Below are positions 1-10,055 of a DNA stretch of 64,000 nucleotides, one piece after another (position 1 is the stretch's first letter; the number at the start of each line of letters is the position of its first letter). Source of the DNA: Rubrivivax sp. Its GTDB lineage: Bacteria > Pseudomonadota > Gammaproteobacteria > Burkholderiales > Burkholderiaceae. The stretch spans positions 1-64,000 of the forward strand of contig JAEUOZ010000015.1 in NCBI GenBank assembly GCA_016790225.1, read 5' to 3'. Under the pieces are notes generated by a model that was given only the letters and a program-made list of their open reading frames with translations, was not told the origin of the DNA and ran no database searches. The position numbers were made by a program, and so were the translations under genes.

Positions 1-991
<991 letters not shown>

Positions 992-1118
992 GATCTTGAA
1001 TTTTGCTCAAAACGGAATTGAAGTGAACTTCACTTCAGTTTCCGTGAGCGTTTGTGGTCTCGCATCGCTGCTTGACCGTGGCACTCGCCTTCAAACGCCC
1101 ACGCTTATCGGCTGTATG

Positions 1119-1130
1119 TTGTTAAAGAGC
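1119..1130 (-). promoter_or_regulatory. boxA antitermination element of the rRNA leader
   Basis: On the minus strand the sequence reads GCTCTTTAACAA, essentially the boxA consensus TGCTCTTTAACA, about 130 bases upstream of mature 16S. In other bacteria this RNA element binds NusB/NusE to protect rRNA transcripts from Rho. The site itself is seen; its role is inferred from family knowledge. Confidence 0.85.
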
Positions 1131-1172
1131 TTTGCCTTTCGGCGCGCTGATCAGTAATCAGCGAAGACATAG

Positions 1173-1202
1173 ATTCTGGCACGTAAACAAAGACCGTGTC
1201 AA
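1173..1202 (-). promoter_or_regulatory. probable main promoter of the rRNA operon
   Basis: Minus strand: a perfect -35 box TTGACA (1197-1202), an 18-base spacer, and CAGAAT as -10 (1173-1178). The start would be near 1166, about 40 bases upstream of boxA, which is a normal arrangement. Confidence 0.65.
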
Positions 1203-1296
1203 GTGCTAGGTCTTCTGTGCTGTTCGATTTCTCTTTTCAGCACCTTCGCCGGTCGTGCCCTGCTTCTTTGCTAGGCCGCGATCAGCGAAGCCCACG

Positions 1297-1326
1297 ACTA
1301 TAGCACGATTCAGCGGGCGGTGCGAA
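1297..1326 (-). promoter_or_regulatory. possible second rRNA promoter overlapping the end of ptsI
   Basis: Minus strand: TATAGT (1297-1302) is a good -10; 18 bases upstream is TTCGCA (1321-1326), a mediocre -35 that lies inside the last codons of ptsI. Tandem promoters are common before rRNA operons, but this one is supported by the -10 only. Confidence 0.3.
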
Positions 1327-3064
1327 CGCTGTTGACCCAGGCAGCAGGGTCCGCCGCGTCGAGCACGGCTGGCCATAAACGTTCGAGTTTAGCCGCTTCG
1401 GCACGCAGGACGCGCTGCTTGATGGTGGCGACCTGCGCGGGGTGCATGGAGAAACTGCGCAGCCCCATGCCAAGCAGCACCTCTGTGAACATCGGGTCGC
1501 CGGCCATTTCGCCGCACACGCAGACATCCTTGCCTGCAGCCACGGCGGCTCGGATCGTCCTGCCGATCAGGCCCAGCACCGACGGATGCCACGGGTCATA
1601 GAGATGGGCCACCGCTTCGTCGGCCCGATCGATTGCCAGTGTGTACTGGATCAGATCGTTGGTGCCTATCGACACGAAGTCGAAGTGGGGCAAGAGCCGT
1701 TCGATGGACAACGCGGCCGCCGGCACCTCCACCATGGCGCCCAGCTCCACCGCACCGTAGGCCAGCCCGGCCTCATCCAGCTGCTCTCTGGCGCGTCGCA
1801 GGGCCTCGAGCGTGAGCCTGACCTCCTGCATCTGGGCCACCATCGGAATCAGGATCCGCACCTTCCCGAAGGCCGCAGCACGAAGGATCGCGCGCAGCTG
1901 CTGGCGAAACATGCTGGGCTCCGACAGGCTCCAGCGGATCGCCCTCAGGCCCAAGGCCGGATTGAGGCCGTGCTCATGACGCAGCTCGTTGGCTGTCATG
2001 CGTTCGAGCGGCTTGTCCGCGCCCACGTCCACGGTGCGGATGGTGACGGGCAAGCCCTGCATCGACTGCACGGCCAGACGATAGGCCTCGAACTGTTCGT
2101 CCTCATCGGGCAGGGCGCCGTCACGGTTCATGAAGAGGAACTCGCTTCGGAACAGGCCCACCCCCACCGCACCCGCTGCCAGCGCGGCAGCAGCGTCTTC
2201 CGGCAGCTCGATATTGGCGAGGAGCGAAACGGCCTGCCCGTCAAGCGTCACCGCCGGCGTGTGCCGCAGCCTGTCCAGTCGCGCGCGCTCGACCTCGGCC
2301 TGGCGCTGCCGGAATCGATACTCCTCCAGCACGATTGGCGAGGGGTTGACGATCGCCACGCCGGCTTCGCCATCGATGATGACCCAGTCGTCCTGACGGA
2401 TCAGGCGACTGGCTTCGCGAGCGCCGACGACGGCCGGAATGGCCATGCTGCGCGCCACGATCGCCGTATGGGACGTCCGACCGCCCACGTCGGTCACGAA
2501 GCCCTTGAAGACACTGTGCTTGAACTGCAGCATGTCGGCCGGAGAGATGTCCGCCGCCACCAGGACGAGCGGGTCCTCGCCGGCGAAGTCTCGCGGGTGC
2601 GGCAGGCCCTTGGCGTGGCTGTCACCCTGCGAGAGCCTGGTGAGCAGGCGCTCGACGACCTGCTCGAGATCGGCCTTGCGCTCGCGCAGATAGGCATCCT
2701 CCATCTCGTCGAACTGCCGGGCCAGAACCTCCAACTGAGCCGAGAGCGCCCACTCGGCGTTGTAGTGCCGCTCGCGTACCCATTGGCCGGCCGCGCCCAT
2801 CAGCGCCTCGTCGTGCAGCAACATGACGTGAACGTCGAGCAGTGCGGAGAGCTCCTGCGGCGCATCTGCCGGCAAGTCCCGCTGCATCACGGAAAGCTCC
2901 TGGGAAACCGCATCCCGCGCCAGCAGCAGGCGCTGGATCTCGGCATCGCAAGCGGCGTCCTCGACGTAGTAGTGGGCGACGTCGATCCGACTGGAAGCCA
3001 CCAGCACCGCACGCCCGATCGCCACCCCCGTGGATACCGACACGCCGAAGACCTGGATGCTCAT
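1310..3064 (-). CDS. ptsI: phosphoenolpyruvate-protein phosphotransferase (PTS enzyme I)
   Basis: Cytoplasmic enzyme that takes phosphate from PEP and passes it to HPr. It has the full length of the family (584 aa), the phosphorylated histidine in GGRTSHTAIVAR (His about residue 199), the PEP-binding TIM barrel, and the C-terminal CVCGEMAGDP motif with the active cysteine. I chose the ATG at 3064 because AAGGG sits eight bases before it; an upstream GTG at 3091 is possible. It is the last gene of an EIIA-HPr-EI run. No EIIB or EIIC permease lies nearby, so the chain probably serves regulation rather than sugar import, as in other betaproteobacteria. Confidence 0.96.
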   Translation of the reverse strand: MSIQVFGVSVSTGVAIGRAVLVASSRIDVAHYYVEDAACDAEIQRLLLARDAVSQELSVMQRDLPADAPQELSALLDVHVMLLHDEALMGAAGQWVRERHYNAEWALSAQLEVLARQFDEMEDAYLRERKADLEQVVERLLTRLSQGDSHAKGLPHPRDFAGEDPLVLVAADISPADMLQFKHSVFKGFVTDVGGRTSHTAIVARSMAIPAVVGAREASRLIRQDDWVIIDGEAGVAIVNPSPIVLEEYRFRQRQAEVERARLDRLRHTPAVTLDGQAVSLLANIELPEDAAAALAAGAVGVGLFRSEFLFMNRDGALPDEDEQFEAYRLAVQSMQGLPVTIRTVDVGADKPLERMTANELRHEHGLNPALGLRAIRWSLSEPSMFRQQLRAILRAAAFGKVRILIPMVAQMQEVRLTLEALRRAREQLDEAGLAYGAVELGAMVEVPAAALSIERLLPHFDFVSIGTNDLIQYTLAIDRADEAVAHLYDPWHPSVLGLIGRTIRAAVAAGKDVCVCGEMAGDPMFTEVLLGMGLRSFSMHPAQVATIKQRVLRAEAAKLERLWPAVLDAADPAAWVNSVRTAR

Positions 3065-3100
3065 CTGCCGGCCCTTGTCTGCAAACAGCACTCGCTGCGG

Positions 3101-3370
3101 CTATTCGCCTTCACCGAAACGATCCTCGACAAGGCCCTTGAGCGCCTTTGCTGCTGCCTCTTCATCCGGCCCGGCAACCTCAAGCTCCACCTCGCAGCCC
3201 ATGCCGGCAGCGAGCATCATGACCCCCATGATGCTCTTGGCATTGACGCGGCGCCCGTTGCGGCTGAGGTGGACCTCGCTCTGGAAGCTTCCAGCCAGCT
3301 TGGTGAGCTTGGCCGAAGCCCGCGCATGCAGGCCGAGCTTATTGCTGATGGTGAGGGTGTCCCGGATCAT
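3101..3370 (-). CDS. ptsH: phosphocarrier protein HPr
   Basis: Small (89 aa) phosphocarrier between enzyme I and EIIA. The phosphorylated His15 lies in LGLHARAS and the regulatory Ser46 in NAKSIMGVM, both at the classical positions. Its first 32 bases overlap the end of the upstream EIIA gene, so the two are probably translationally coupled, and ptsI follows 36 bases downstream. Ser46 is retained, but no HPr kinase gene is visible in this window. Confidence 0.96.
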   Translation of the reverse strand: MIRDTLTISNKLGLHARASAKLTKLAGSFQSEVHLSRNGRRVNAKSIMGVMMLAAGMGCEVELEVAGPDEEAAAKALKGLVEDRFGEGE

Positions 3371-3782
3371 CGGAAGAAGCCTTGTTCGACTGATTCTGAG
3401 GCCTGCTCGCGGCCAGCTGCATCACGCCCTGGGTGGCACCCGCGACGGCACGCGCCACCAACCTGTCCAACGGTTCATCCGATGAACCCACGGTGCGCCA
3501 CAGCATCGGGACGTTGACCCCGCAGACCACGCGGCAGCGCGCGCCATCGGCCACGCGCAAGGCCACGTTGCACGGTGTGGCACCGAACACATCGGTCAGG
3601 ATCAGCAACTCACCCTGGGCGGGCATCGCCGCGCGAAGCTGCGCCTCGATTTCCGAGGCGCTCTGGTCAGGCGCCACATCCAGGATGGTGATGCGCGCCA
3701 CTTCCTCCGGAAAGACATGTCCCGCCACCTGGACCAGCGCGGAAGCCAGCGGGGCATGTGCGATGACGAGGAGATGGGCCAT
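3339..3782 (-). CDS. PTS EIIA component, mannose (ManX) family
   Basis: Cytoplasmic acceptor of phosphate from HPr. The 147-aa protein begins MAHLLVIAHAPLASAL with the phosphorylatable histidine at position 9, and has the family motif DVFGATPCN near residue 65. The last 20 or so residues are hydrophilic and lie where ptsH starts, so the tail may be an extension created by the overlap. With HPr and EI, and without EIIB/C/D, it most resembles the regulatory single-EIIA systems of Burkholderiales. The true phosphorylation output is not visible here. Confidence 0.92.
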   Translation of the reverse strand: MAHLLVIAHAPLASALVQVAGHVFPEEVARITILDVAPDQSASEIEAQLRAAMPAQGELLILTDVFGATPCNVALRVADGARCRVVCGVNVPMLWRTVGSSDEPLDRLVARAVAGATQGVMQLAASRPQNQSNKASSDDPGHPHHQQ

Positions 3783-3806
3783 GAGGGAAACCGGGGCTGT
3801 GCGCCA

Positions 3807-5051
3807 TTATTCACTGGCACACAGGATCACCGCCTGACGTCGTGGCCAGACGAACCAGACGTAGGACAGGGCGGCCATGGCGCCCAGCGTTCCGAAGGCC
3901 AGGCCGAAGGCCTCGCGCTCGCTTGCGCCACGCGCCAGAGCCAGATCCACCAGCAGGCCGACGCCCCACTGGACGACAAAGACCCCGAGGAAGATGACCA
4001 GGTTGTAGGCCGAGAGGGCACGCCCGGCGAGCGCGGGCGCAAAGGCCTGTCCAATGGCGGGCTGGCTCAGTGAGATGAAGGTGCAGGAGACACACCAGGC
4101 CGCCCAGGCCCAAGCACCGGCCGCACTGGGCCACAGCAGGATGCCGGCCAGCAACACCAGGCTCCCGGGCACCCCCCAGCGCATCAGGCGCATCGCATCC
4201 CATCCGCGGGCCACCAGTCTTGGCATCGCGGCGCCCCAGGCCAGGAAGGTCAGCAGCATGCAGGCATTGATCACGAACAGCCCTTGCGCGGCCTGCTGCG
4301 CGGACCAGCCTGCGACACGGGTGAGCCAGGGGCCGGCCCACAGCGCCTGGATCGCCACCATGCCGCCGTAGAGCCAGAATCCCAAGGGCACACAGCGGCG
4401 GAACATGGGGTGCCGGATGACGTCGCGATAGCCGCCGCCAGCCGCCGAAGCCCCATCGGCCGGTGCCGGTGCGTCGCGGGGCACCGCCCAGGCCAGGACC
4501 GCCATGGCCAGCAGCAAGCCCGCAGCGAGCGCCCAGAACAGCCCGCGCCAACCCCAGTGGGGCAGCAGCCACTGCACCGGAAGGGTCGAGGCCAGCATGC
4601 CCAGCGAACCCGTCATCAGCATCCAGGAATTGGCGCGCAGCTGGGCGGCCGGGCTGTAGAGGCGGCGATAGCAGGTCAGGGGCGCCATCAGACAGGCGGC
4701 GACGCCCATGCCGATCAGCAAGCGCGCAGCGATGAGCTCACCGAGGCTGCGCGCCAGCGCAAAGGCCACGCAGCCGATGACGGCGAGCAAGAGCAACACC
4801 AGGCTGACGCGCCGCGGACCCACACGATCCAGCGCTGCCCCCAGCGGCAGCTGCAAGGCCGCAAAGCCCAGAAAGTAGGCCCCGGCCAGCAAGCCCAGAT
4901 CGGCCGCCCGCAGGCCCAGCTCGGCGCTGAAGCTGGGCGCGAGCGTGGCGGTGACGGCCCTCAGCAGCGCCGAGAAGAAGTAGGTGAACGCGAACGCCAG
5001 AAAGATCAGCACCAGCCGGCGAAGCGGCAGACCGGGCGCATCGCTCTTCAC
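3807..5051 (-). CDS. major facilitator superfamily transporter
   Basis: Predicted 12-helix inner-membrane carrier of 414 aa. The MFS motif between helices 2 and 3 is visible as GAALDRVGPRR, and the two six-helix halves are separated by a polar loop around residue 195 rich in Asp/Ala/Pro. The GTG start at 5051 overlaps the stop of the upstream lipoprotein gene (GTGA), so the two are probably co-translated; the frame stays open further upstream but that part reads as the shadow of the neighbour. Substrate cannot be read from the sequence. Confidence 0.88.
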   Translation of the reverse strand: MKSDAPGLPLRRLVLIFLAFAFTYFFSALLRAVTATLAPSFSAELGLRAADLGLLAGAYFLGFAALQLPLGAALDRVGPRRVSLVLLLLAVIGCVAFALARSLGELIAARLLIGMGVAACLMAPLTCYRRLYSPAAQLRANSWMLMTGSLGMLASTLPVQWLLPHWGWRGLFWALAAGLLLAMAVLAWAVPRDAPAPADGASAAGGGYRDVIRHPMFRRCVPLGFWLYGGMVAIQALWAGPWLTRVAGWSAQQAAQGLFVINACMLLTFLAWGAAMPRLVARGWDAMRLMRWGVPGSLVLLAGILLWPSAAGAWAWAAWCVSCTFISLSQPAIGQAFAPALAGRALSAYNLVIFLGVFVVQWGVGLLVDLALARGASEREAFGLAFGTLGAMAALSYVWFVWPRRQAVILCASE

Positions 5052-5578
5052 GCGGGAAAGCGCAAGGCGCCGAAGAAGGTGTCGACCGCGTCGGTCAGCG
5101 GTTTGTCCGACAGGACCGTCGCCTGAAAGGCCGTCGTGCCGCGGCTGAAGACAGCCAGGCGCTGCTGAACCGCTGTGCCGTCCGGCCGCTGCCCGGCGCC
5201 TCCGCCCTGCGCCGCCTCCTGCTGAGGCGTGGCGCCGGGGATGCGCAGAGGCTGCCATGTGGGCGCGGCGACACGGACGTTGGACGCCGCAGCCTCGCGC
5301 AGCTCGCGCAGGGCTGGCCCCATCTGCGCCGGCTCGATGCCATAGGCCCAGGCCAAAGCCCAGGTCGCACCGGCCGTCGAGCAGGCCATGAGGTGCACGA
5401 GCCGCGATTGCCCGGCGATCACCACACGGCGCGCATTCAATGACGGCCGGCAGGGAAACTGGGCGCGCAGCCCGGTGTCCTCGGCGCGCACGTCGCGCCA
5501 ATCCAGGCTCGGGCTGCAGGCCCCCAGCGCCGCGGCAGCACACAGGCTGATGCACACGGCAAAGAGGCGTCCTCGCAT
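5048..5578 (-). CDS. putative lipoprotein of unknown function
   Basis: A 176-aa protein with an N-terminal signal ending in a lipobox (ALGAC, Cys about residue 20). The rest is soluble, with a Gln/Gly-rich stretch near residues 115-130. I recognise no family. The ATG at 5578 is chosen because it starts right before the signal peptide; an earlier in-frame ATG (5623) would add 15 polar residues that spoil it. It overlaps the MFS gene by four bases, which suggests a shared role at the envelope. Confidence 0.65.
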   Translation of the reverse strand: MRGRLFAVCISLCAAAALGACSPSLDWRDVRAEDTGLRAQFPCRPSLNARRVVIAGQSRLVHLMACSTAGATWALAWAYGIEPAQMGPALRELREAAASNVRVAAPTWQPLRIPGATPQQEAAQGGGAGQRPDGTAVQQRLAVFSRGTTAFQATVLSDKPLTDAVDTFFGALRFPA

Positions 5579-5664
5579 CGGGTGATTATGCGAGGCACGA
5601 GGCACGCGCTTGCGCTGCTGCACGGCTGGCGTCCCGCGTCGGCGCAGTCGATCCAGAATGGGCG

Positions 5665-6921
5665 ATGAGCCCGCAAGACGCCGATCCCTCCCCCGGCCCA
5701 GCCCCTGCCGCGCTGCAGGGTGTCCGGGTCCTTGATCTCTCGCGCGTGCTCGCCGGCCCCTGGTGCACCCAGACGCTTGCGGATCTCGGCGCCGATGTCA
5801 TCAAGGTCGAGCGCCCCGGCGCGGGCGACGACACGCGCGCCTGGGGCCCGCCTTTCCTGAAGGACGCCGAGGGCCGGGACTCGCAGGAGTCCGCCTACTA
5901 TCTGGGCGCCAACCGCAACAAGCGCTCCATCACCGTGGATATCGCTCGTCCCGAAGGTCAGGCCGTGATTCACGAGCTGGCGCGATCCAGCGATGTCTTC
6001 GTGGAGAACTTCAAGGTCGGCGACATGGCCCGCTACGGGCTGGACGCCAACGCATTGCGCGCCCTGCACCCGGGCCTGATCTGCTGCTCCATCACGGGCT
6101 TTGGCCAGACAGGGCCGTATCGGGACCGCGCCGGCTACGACTATGCCGTGCAGGGCATGGGCGGGCTGATGAGCATCACCGGCGAGCGCGATGATCTGCC
6201 GGGCGGCGGCCCGCAGAAGGTGGGCGTGGCGGTGGCCGATCTGTTTACCGGCATGTATGCCACCGTGGCCATCCTGGCCGCGCTGCGGCACCGCGAGCGC
6301 AGCGGCGAAGGCCAGGTCATCGACATGGCGCTGCTGGATACCCAGGTGGCCATGCTGGCCAACCTGGGCGCCAACTACCTCGTCAGCGGCAAGCCACCCG
6401 GACGCGCCGGCAACGCACACCAGAACATCGTGCCGTACCAGGTCTTCGAAGTGGCCGACGGGCACATCATCCTGGCGGTCGGCAACGACACCCAGTTCCG
6501 CAAGTTCTGCGAAGTGGCCGGCTGCGCGCCGCTGGCGCAGGACGCCCGCTTCCAGCGCAACGCCGACCGGGTGCGCAACCGGACGGAACTCGTGCCGCTG
6601 CTGGAGCCCGTGCTGCGCAGCCGCGCCAAGGCCGACTGGCTGGCGGGGCTGGAAGCCGCCAAGGTGCCCTGCGGCGCCATCAACGCGCTGGACGAGGTGT
6701 TTGCCGATCCACAGGTCCAGGCGCGCGCCATGACGCTGGATGTCCCGCACGCCCTGCGCGCCGACCTGCAGCTGGTCGCCAGCCCGATGAAGCTGTCGGC
6801 CACACCGGTCAGCCTGCGGCACGCGCCGCCGATGCTCGGCCAGCACACGCAAGAGGTGCTGCTGGAGGCCGGCTTCGATGCGGCCAGGATCGCCTGGCTG
6901 CGTGAAGCCGGCGTGATCTGA
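5665..6921 (+). CDS. CaiB/BaiF (class III) CoA transferase
   Basis: Moves CoA between acyl acids through an aspartyl thioester. At 418 aa it has the full length of the family. It shows the opening motif GVRVLDLSRVLAGPWC, the NRNKRSITVD segment, TGFGQTGPY, and VADLFTGMYA whose Asp192 aligns with the catalytic aspartate of formyl-CoA transferase. It stands alone, divergent from the lipoprotein/MFS pair, so the physiological acids (succinate, hydroxymethylglutarate, oxalate and others are possible) cannot be assigned. Confidence 0.92.
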   Translation: MSPQDADPSPGPAPAALQGVRVLDLSRVLAGPWCTQTLADLGADVIKVERPGAGDDTRAWGPPFLKDAEGRDSQESAYYLGANRNKRSITVDIARPEGQAVIHELARSSDVFVENFKVGDMARYGLDANALRALHPGLICCSITGFGQTGPYRDRAGYDYAVQGMGGLMSITGERDDLPGGGPQKVGVAVADLFTGMYATVAILAALRHRERSGEGQVIDMALLDTQVAMLANLGANYLVSGKPPGRAGNAHQNIVPYQVFEVADGHIILAVGNDTQFRKFCEVAGCAPLAQDARFQRNADRVRNRTELVPLLEPVLRSRAKADWLAGLEAAKVPCGAINALDEVFADPQVQARAMTLDVPHALRADLQLVASPMKLSATPVSLRHAPPMLGQHTQEVLLEAGFDAARIAWLREAGVI

Positions 6922-6945
6922 AGCCCGTGCGCGGCCAGGCCGGCC

Positions 6946-7629
6946 TCAGCGGCCGAAGACCTGGCGCAGGATCGCGCTGCCGGTGCCCACGGGATCACGG
7001 CGGATCTTCTTCTCCTCTTCGCCGATCATGAAGTACAGGCCGTCCAGGGCCTTGTCCGTCACATAGGCCTGAAGGTTGGCGTCCTTGCCCTTGACCAGGC
7101 CCAGACCGGCCGCCTTGCCGGCCACGGCGTTGTACTTTTCGGCCAGGGCCTGCTTCTCGGTCGCGCGGGTAACGATCGGCAGGAAGCGCGCCGTGAGCGG
7201 CTCGCGCGTGCTGCGGCTGAAGTGATCGGTCACGGAGGTCTCTCCACCGCGAACGATGCGCAGGGCATCCTGCACGCTGAGCGTCTTGACGGCATTCACC
7301 AGCAAGGCCTTGGCCTCGGGAACCGCCGCCTCGGCGGCACGGTTCATCGCCGTCAGCAAGGCCTCCACCCGGGCGCTCTGGCCCGTGGCCTTCAGCAGCT
7401 TGGCCGCATCGTTGAGCACGCCCGGCAAGGGAATGCGCACCTTGGGGTTGTCCAGAAACCCCCCTTCGCGGCCCAGCAAACCAACCGCCGCCATCGCGCC
7501 GCGCTCCAGCGCGGTTCTGACGCCGCTGGCAGCGTCCGCCTCGCTCAGGCCCTGCGCCCAGGACGGCCCGGCGACGAGCAATAGCCCGATCCCCGACGGA
7601 ACGAGCACCGTAAACTGCCTTCGATGCAT
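6946..7629 (-). CDS. DUF4197 family exported protein
   Basis: A 227-aa protein with a signal peptide that ends near SWAQG. The mature part is an all-helical domain typical of DUF4197 (motifs IPLPGVLNDAAKLL and ALDGLYFMIGEEEKKIR near the C-terminus). The function of this periplasmic family is not known. The ATG at 7629 is preceded by AAAGGG. The start codon region overlaps head-to-head with the annotated start of the TlpA-like gene on the other strand. Confidence 0.85.
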   Translation of the reverse strand: MHRRQFTVLVPSGIGLLLVAGPSWAQGLSEADAASGVRTALERGAMAAVGLLGREGGFLDNPKVRIPLPGVLNDAAKLLKATGQSARVEALLTAMNRAAEAAVPEAKALLVNAVKTLSVQDALRIVRGGETSVTDHFSRSTREPLTARFLPIVTRATEKQALAEKYNAVAGKAAGLGLVKGKDANLQAYVTDKALDGLYFMIGEEEKKIRRDPVGTGSAILRQVFGR

Positions 7630-8160
7630 GGTCAGAGCCCTTTCTTGAGGTGTCGACGGCGCGATCTTGCCCGCTGGCCGCTTGGCCGGGTAGTGGCCCT
7701 TGCCCTGACGCCGGCTTTCAGCGGCTGCGGCACGCGCACGGCCGCGCCGCGCTTCAGCTACAGCCTGCTCGACGGATCGCGCCATGAGAGCACCGGGCTG
7801 CTCGGGCAAGTGGTTCTGGTGAATTTCTGGGCCACCACCTGCGCCATCTGCGTCGCCGAGATGCCCGAGATCGTCGCGCTGCACCGCCGCTTCGAGCGCC
7901 GCGGGCTCAGCACGCTGGCCGTGGCGATGAGCTACGACCCGCCGGCTCGGGTGTCCCACTTCGCCGAGACACGTGCCTTGCCCCTGTCCGTCGTGATCGA
8001 CAACACGGGCGACATTGCGCGCGCCTTCGGGGATGTCCGCGTCACGCCCAGTTTTGCGCTGATCGACCGGCGGTCACGCCTCGTGCGGCAGTGGTCTGGC
8101 ACGCCGGCCTGGGATCGGCTGGCGCGCGAACTCGAGGAGCTGCTGGCCGAGGCGGGCTGA
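7624..8160 (+). CDS. TlpA/ResA-like thioredoxin-fold lipoprotein
   Basis: Envelope thiol-disulfide protein of up to 178 aa. A basic N-terminus (CRRRDLARW) leads into a short hydrophobic stretch and a lipobox ending FSGC, so the mature protein is probably a lipid-anchored periplasmic protein. The thioredoxin fold carries a CxxC active site in FWATTCAICVAEMPE, the cis-proline loop VTPSFALID, and the YDPP insert seen in TlpA proteins. ATG 7624 lies inside the start of the opposite DUF4197 gene; TTG 7645 is a cleaner alternative. Probable role: reduction of haem- or copper-ligating cysteines. Confidence 0.82.
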   Translation: MHGQSPFLRCRRRDLARWPLGRVVALALTPAFSGCGTRTAAPRFSYSLLDGSRHESTGLLGQVVLVNFWATTCAICVAEMPEIVALHRRFERRGLSTLAVAMSYDPPARVSHFAETRALPLSVVIDNTGDIARAFGDVRVTPSFALIDRRSRLVRQWSGTPAWDRLARELEELLAEAG

Positions 8161-8221
8161 CAGAGGCCGAGGCGGGCCGACACGGGCTGAGGCGCCGTCT
8201 CGCGCGCCAGGCGCTGCCGCG

Positions 8222-9199
8222 TCAGGCTGTGGTCGGGCTCAGGCCCGCGGCATGCGCCTGCTGATCAGCGTGGTAGGACGACCGCACCATCGCACCCACC
8301 GCGGCGTGCGAAAAGCCCATCGCCGCAGCCTCGCGCTCGAATAGGCGGAAGGTGTCCGGGTGCACATAGCGCCGCACTGGCAGGTGGTGCCCGCTGGGCG
8401 CCAGATACTGGCCGATGGTGAGCATGTCGATCTGATGGGCGCGCATGTCGCGCATCACCTGAAGGATCTCCTCGTCCGTCTCGCCCAGACCGACCATCAG
8501 GCCGCTCTTGGTGGGCACGCCGGGCACCTGCTGCTTGAACTGCTGCAGCAGCGACAGGCTGAACGCATAGTCAGAGCCAGGGCGCGCTTCCTTGTACAGA
8601 CGCGGCACGGTCTCCAGGTTGTGGTTCATGACGTCGGGCGGTGCCGCACGCAGGATGTCCAGAGCACGGTCCAGGCGGCCGCGGAAATCGGGCGTGAGGA
8701 TCTCGATCTGCGTGTGCGGCGAGCGCTCGCGCACGCGCTGGATGCAGGCCACGAAGTGCGCGGCCCCGCCGTCGCGCAGGTCGTCGCGGTCGACGCTGGT
8801 GATGACCACATACTTCAGCTTGAGCTGCTCGATGGTCTTGGCCAGGTTCTCGGGTTCTTCGGCGTCCAGCGGATCGGGGCGGCCGTGGCCCACGTCGCAG
8901 AAGGGGCAGCGGCGCGTGCACTTGTCGCCCATGATCATGAACGTGGCCGTGCCCTTGCCGAAGCACTCGCCGATGTTGGGGCAGGAGGCCTCTTCGCACA
9001 CCGTCACGAGCTTGTGCTCGCGCAGGATGTTCTTGATCTCGTAGAAGCGCGTGCTGGGTGAACCCGCCTTCACGCGAATCCATTCCGGCTTCTTCAGGAT
9101 CTCGCCGGCCGGCACCACCTTGATCGGGATGCGCGAGGTCTTGGCCTGCGACTTCTGCTTCGCGGTGGGGTCGTAGGCGGGCGGCGTGACTGCGCTCAT
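8222..9199 (-). CDS. lipA: lipoyl synthase
   Basis: Radical SAM enzyme that inserts two sulfurs into octanoyl chains bound to carrier domains. The SAM cluster motif is CTRRCPFC near residue 93, and the sacrificial auxiliary cluster motif is [12 protein letters not shown] near residues 68-79, both complete. Length (325 aa) is normal. It lies 61 bases behind lipB on the same strand, which supplies its octanoylated substrate. Confidence 0.97.
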   Translation of the reverse strand: MSAVTPPAYDPTAKQKSQAKTSRIPIKVVPAGEILKKPEWIRVKAGSPSTRFYEIKNILREHKLVTVCEEASCPNIGECFGKGTATFMIMGDKCTRRCPFCDVGHGRPDPLDAEEPENLAKTIEQLKLKYVVITSVDRDDLRDGGAAHFVACIQRVRERSPHTQIEILTPDFRGRLDRALDILRAAPPDVMNHNLETVPRLYKEARPGSDYAFSLSLLQQFKQQVPGVPTKSGLMVGLGETDEEILQVMRDMRAHQIDMLTIGQYLAPSGHHLPVRRYVHPDTFRLFEREAAAMGFSHAAVGAMVRSSYHADQQAHAAGLSPTTA

Positions 9200-9260
9200 G
9201 GTGTTCGAAAAGGTTGGCTCGGGCGGATGCCGGTCTCCGGATTATCCCGAAGCCTCCCCT

Positions 9261-9929
9261 TCATCGCGACAACAGGGCCGACAGACGCAACGCCAGCCGC
9301 TGCGCAGCCTCCTCCCAGCTCGTCTGTACACCCAGCGTGCGCAGATCGACCGTCCGCAGGCCAGCGTAGCCGCAAGGATCGATGCGCGAGAAGGGCTCCA
9401 GATCCATCGCGACGTTGAGCGCGAGGCCATGGTAGGCGCAGTGGTTGCTGACCTTGATGCCCAGCGCAGCGACCTTGCCCAGACCATCGAAAGGGTCTTG
9501 CCCGGCCGGCGGCGGCATCCAGGGCCGATGGTCAAAGGGATCCTGCCAGCGGACATAGATGCCGGGCGCGCCGGCCACGCGGTGTCCGGTGACGCCATAA
9601 CTCTCCAGCACCTGCAGGACGGCCGTCTCCAGGCGGTAGACATACTCCTTGACGTAGATGCCCATGCGGCGCAGATCGACCAGCGGATACGCTGTCACCT
9701 GGCCCGGGCCGTGGTAGGTGACCTGGCCGCCGCGCTGCGTGCGCACCACGGGAATCCCGCCTGGCAGCAGGACATGCTGATCGCGCCCGGCAACCCCTTG
9801 CGTGAAGACCGGATCGTGCTCGACCAGCCAGAGCTCGTCCGGCGTGGGCGGCAGGCGCGTCGCCGTGAAGCTGCGCATGCGCGCTTCGATGTCGTCGTAG
9901 GGCTGGCGTCCGAGCAGGATGATCTCCAT
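9261..9929 (-). CDS. lipB: octanoyl-(acyl carrier protein):protein N-octanoyltransferase
   Basis: Transfers octanoate from acyl carrier protein to lipoyl domains. The 222-aa protein shows the family motif [17 protein letters not shown], the catalytic lysine in ALGIKVSNH, and the acyl-accepting cysteine in [10 protein letters not shown]. It is followed by lipA. In related genomes DUF493 and the aminotransferase gene lie directly upstream; here a sel1 gene on the opposite strand separates them. Confidence 0.96.
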   Translation of the reverse strand: MEIILLGRQPYDDIEARMRSFTATRLPPTPDELWLVEHDPVFTQGVAGRDQHVLLPGGIPVVRTQRGGQVTYHGPGQVTAYPLVDLRRMGIYVKEYVYRLETAVLQVLESYGVTGHRVAGAPGIYVRWQDPFDHRPWMPPPAGQDPFDGLGKVAALGIKVSNHCAYHGLALNVAMDLEPFSRIDPCGYAGLRTVDLRTLGVQTSWEEAAQRLALRLSALLSR

Positions 9930-10055
9930 CGCGGCAGTCTAGAGGCCTCGGCGGCCCCCTGCGCCGGCGCGTCAACAAGGACACCGCCGCTCATCGGCTG
10001 CGCGGCCGCGCCGAGTTCACTCGTCAATCACCGCCGGCGGGCGTATGCTGAAGCC

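Larger units (their letters stand above)
992..1309 (-). other. rRNA operon leader and upstream region, no protein gene
   Basis: This 318-base gap between ptsI and 16S holds no credible coding sequence. On the minus strand it contains an rRNA promoter, a leader with an inverted repeat (GCTGAT/ATCAGC around 1146-1161) and a boxA antitermination element. The decamer atcagcgaag occurs twice, near 1158 and 1281. Confidence 0.8.

Noticed and set aside
1442..3517. A 691-residue plus-strand frame over ptsI and ptsH
   Set aside because: It is antisense to genes with complete active-site motifs and shows no domain of its own; GC-rich codon bias keeps such frames open.
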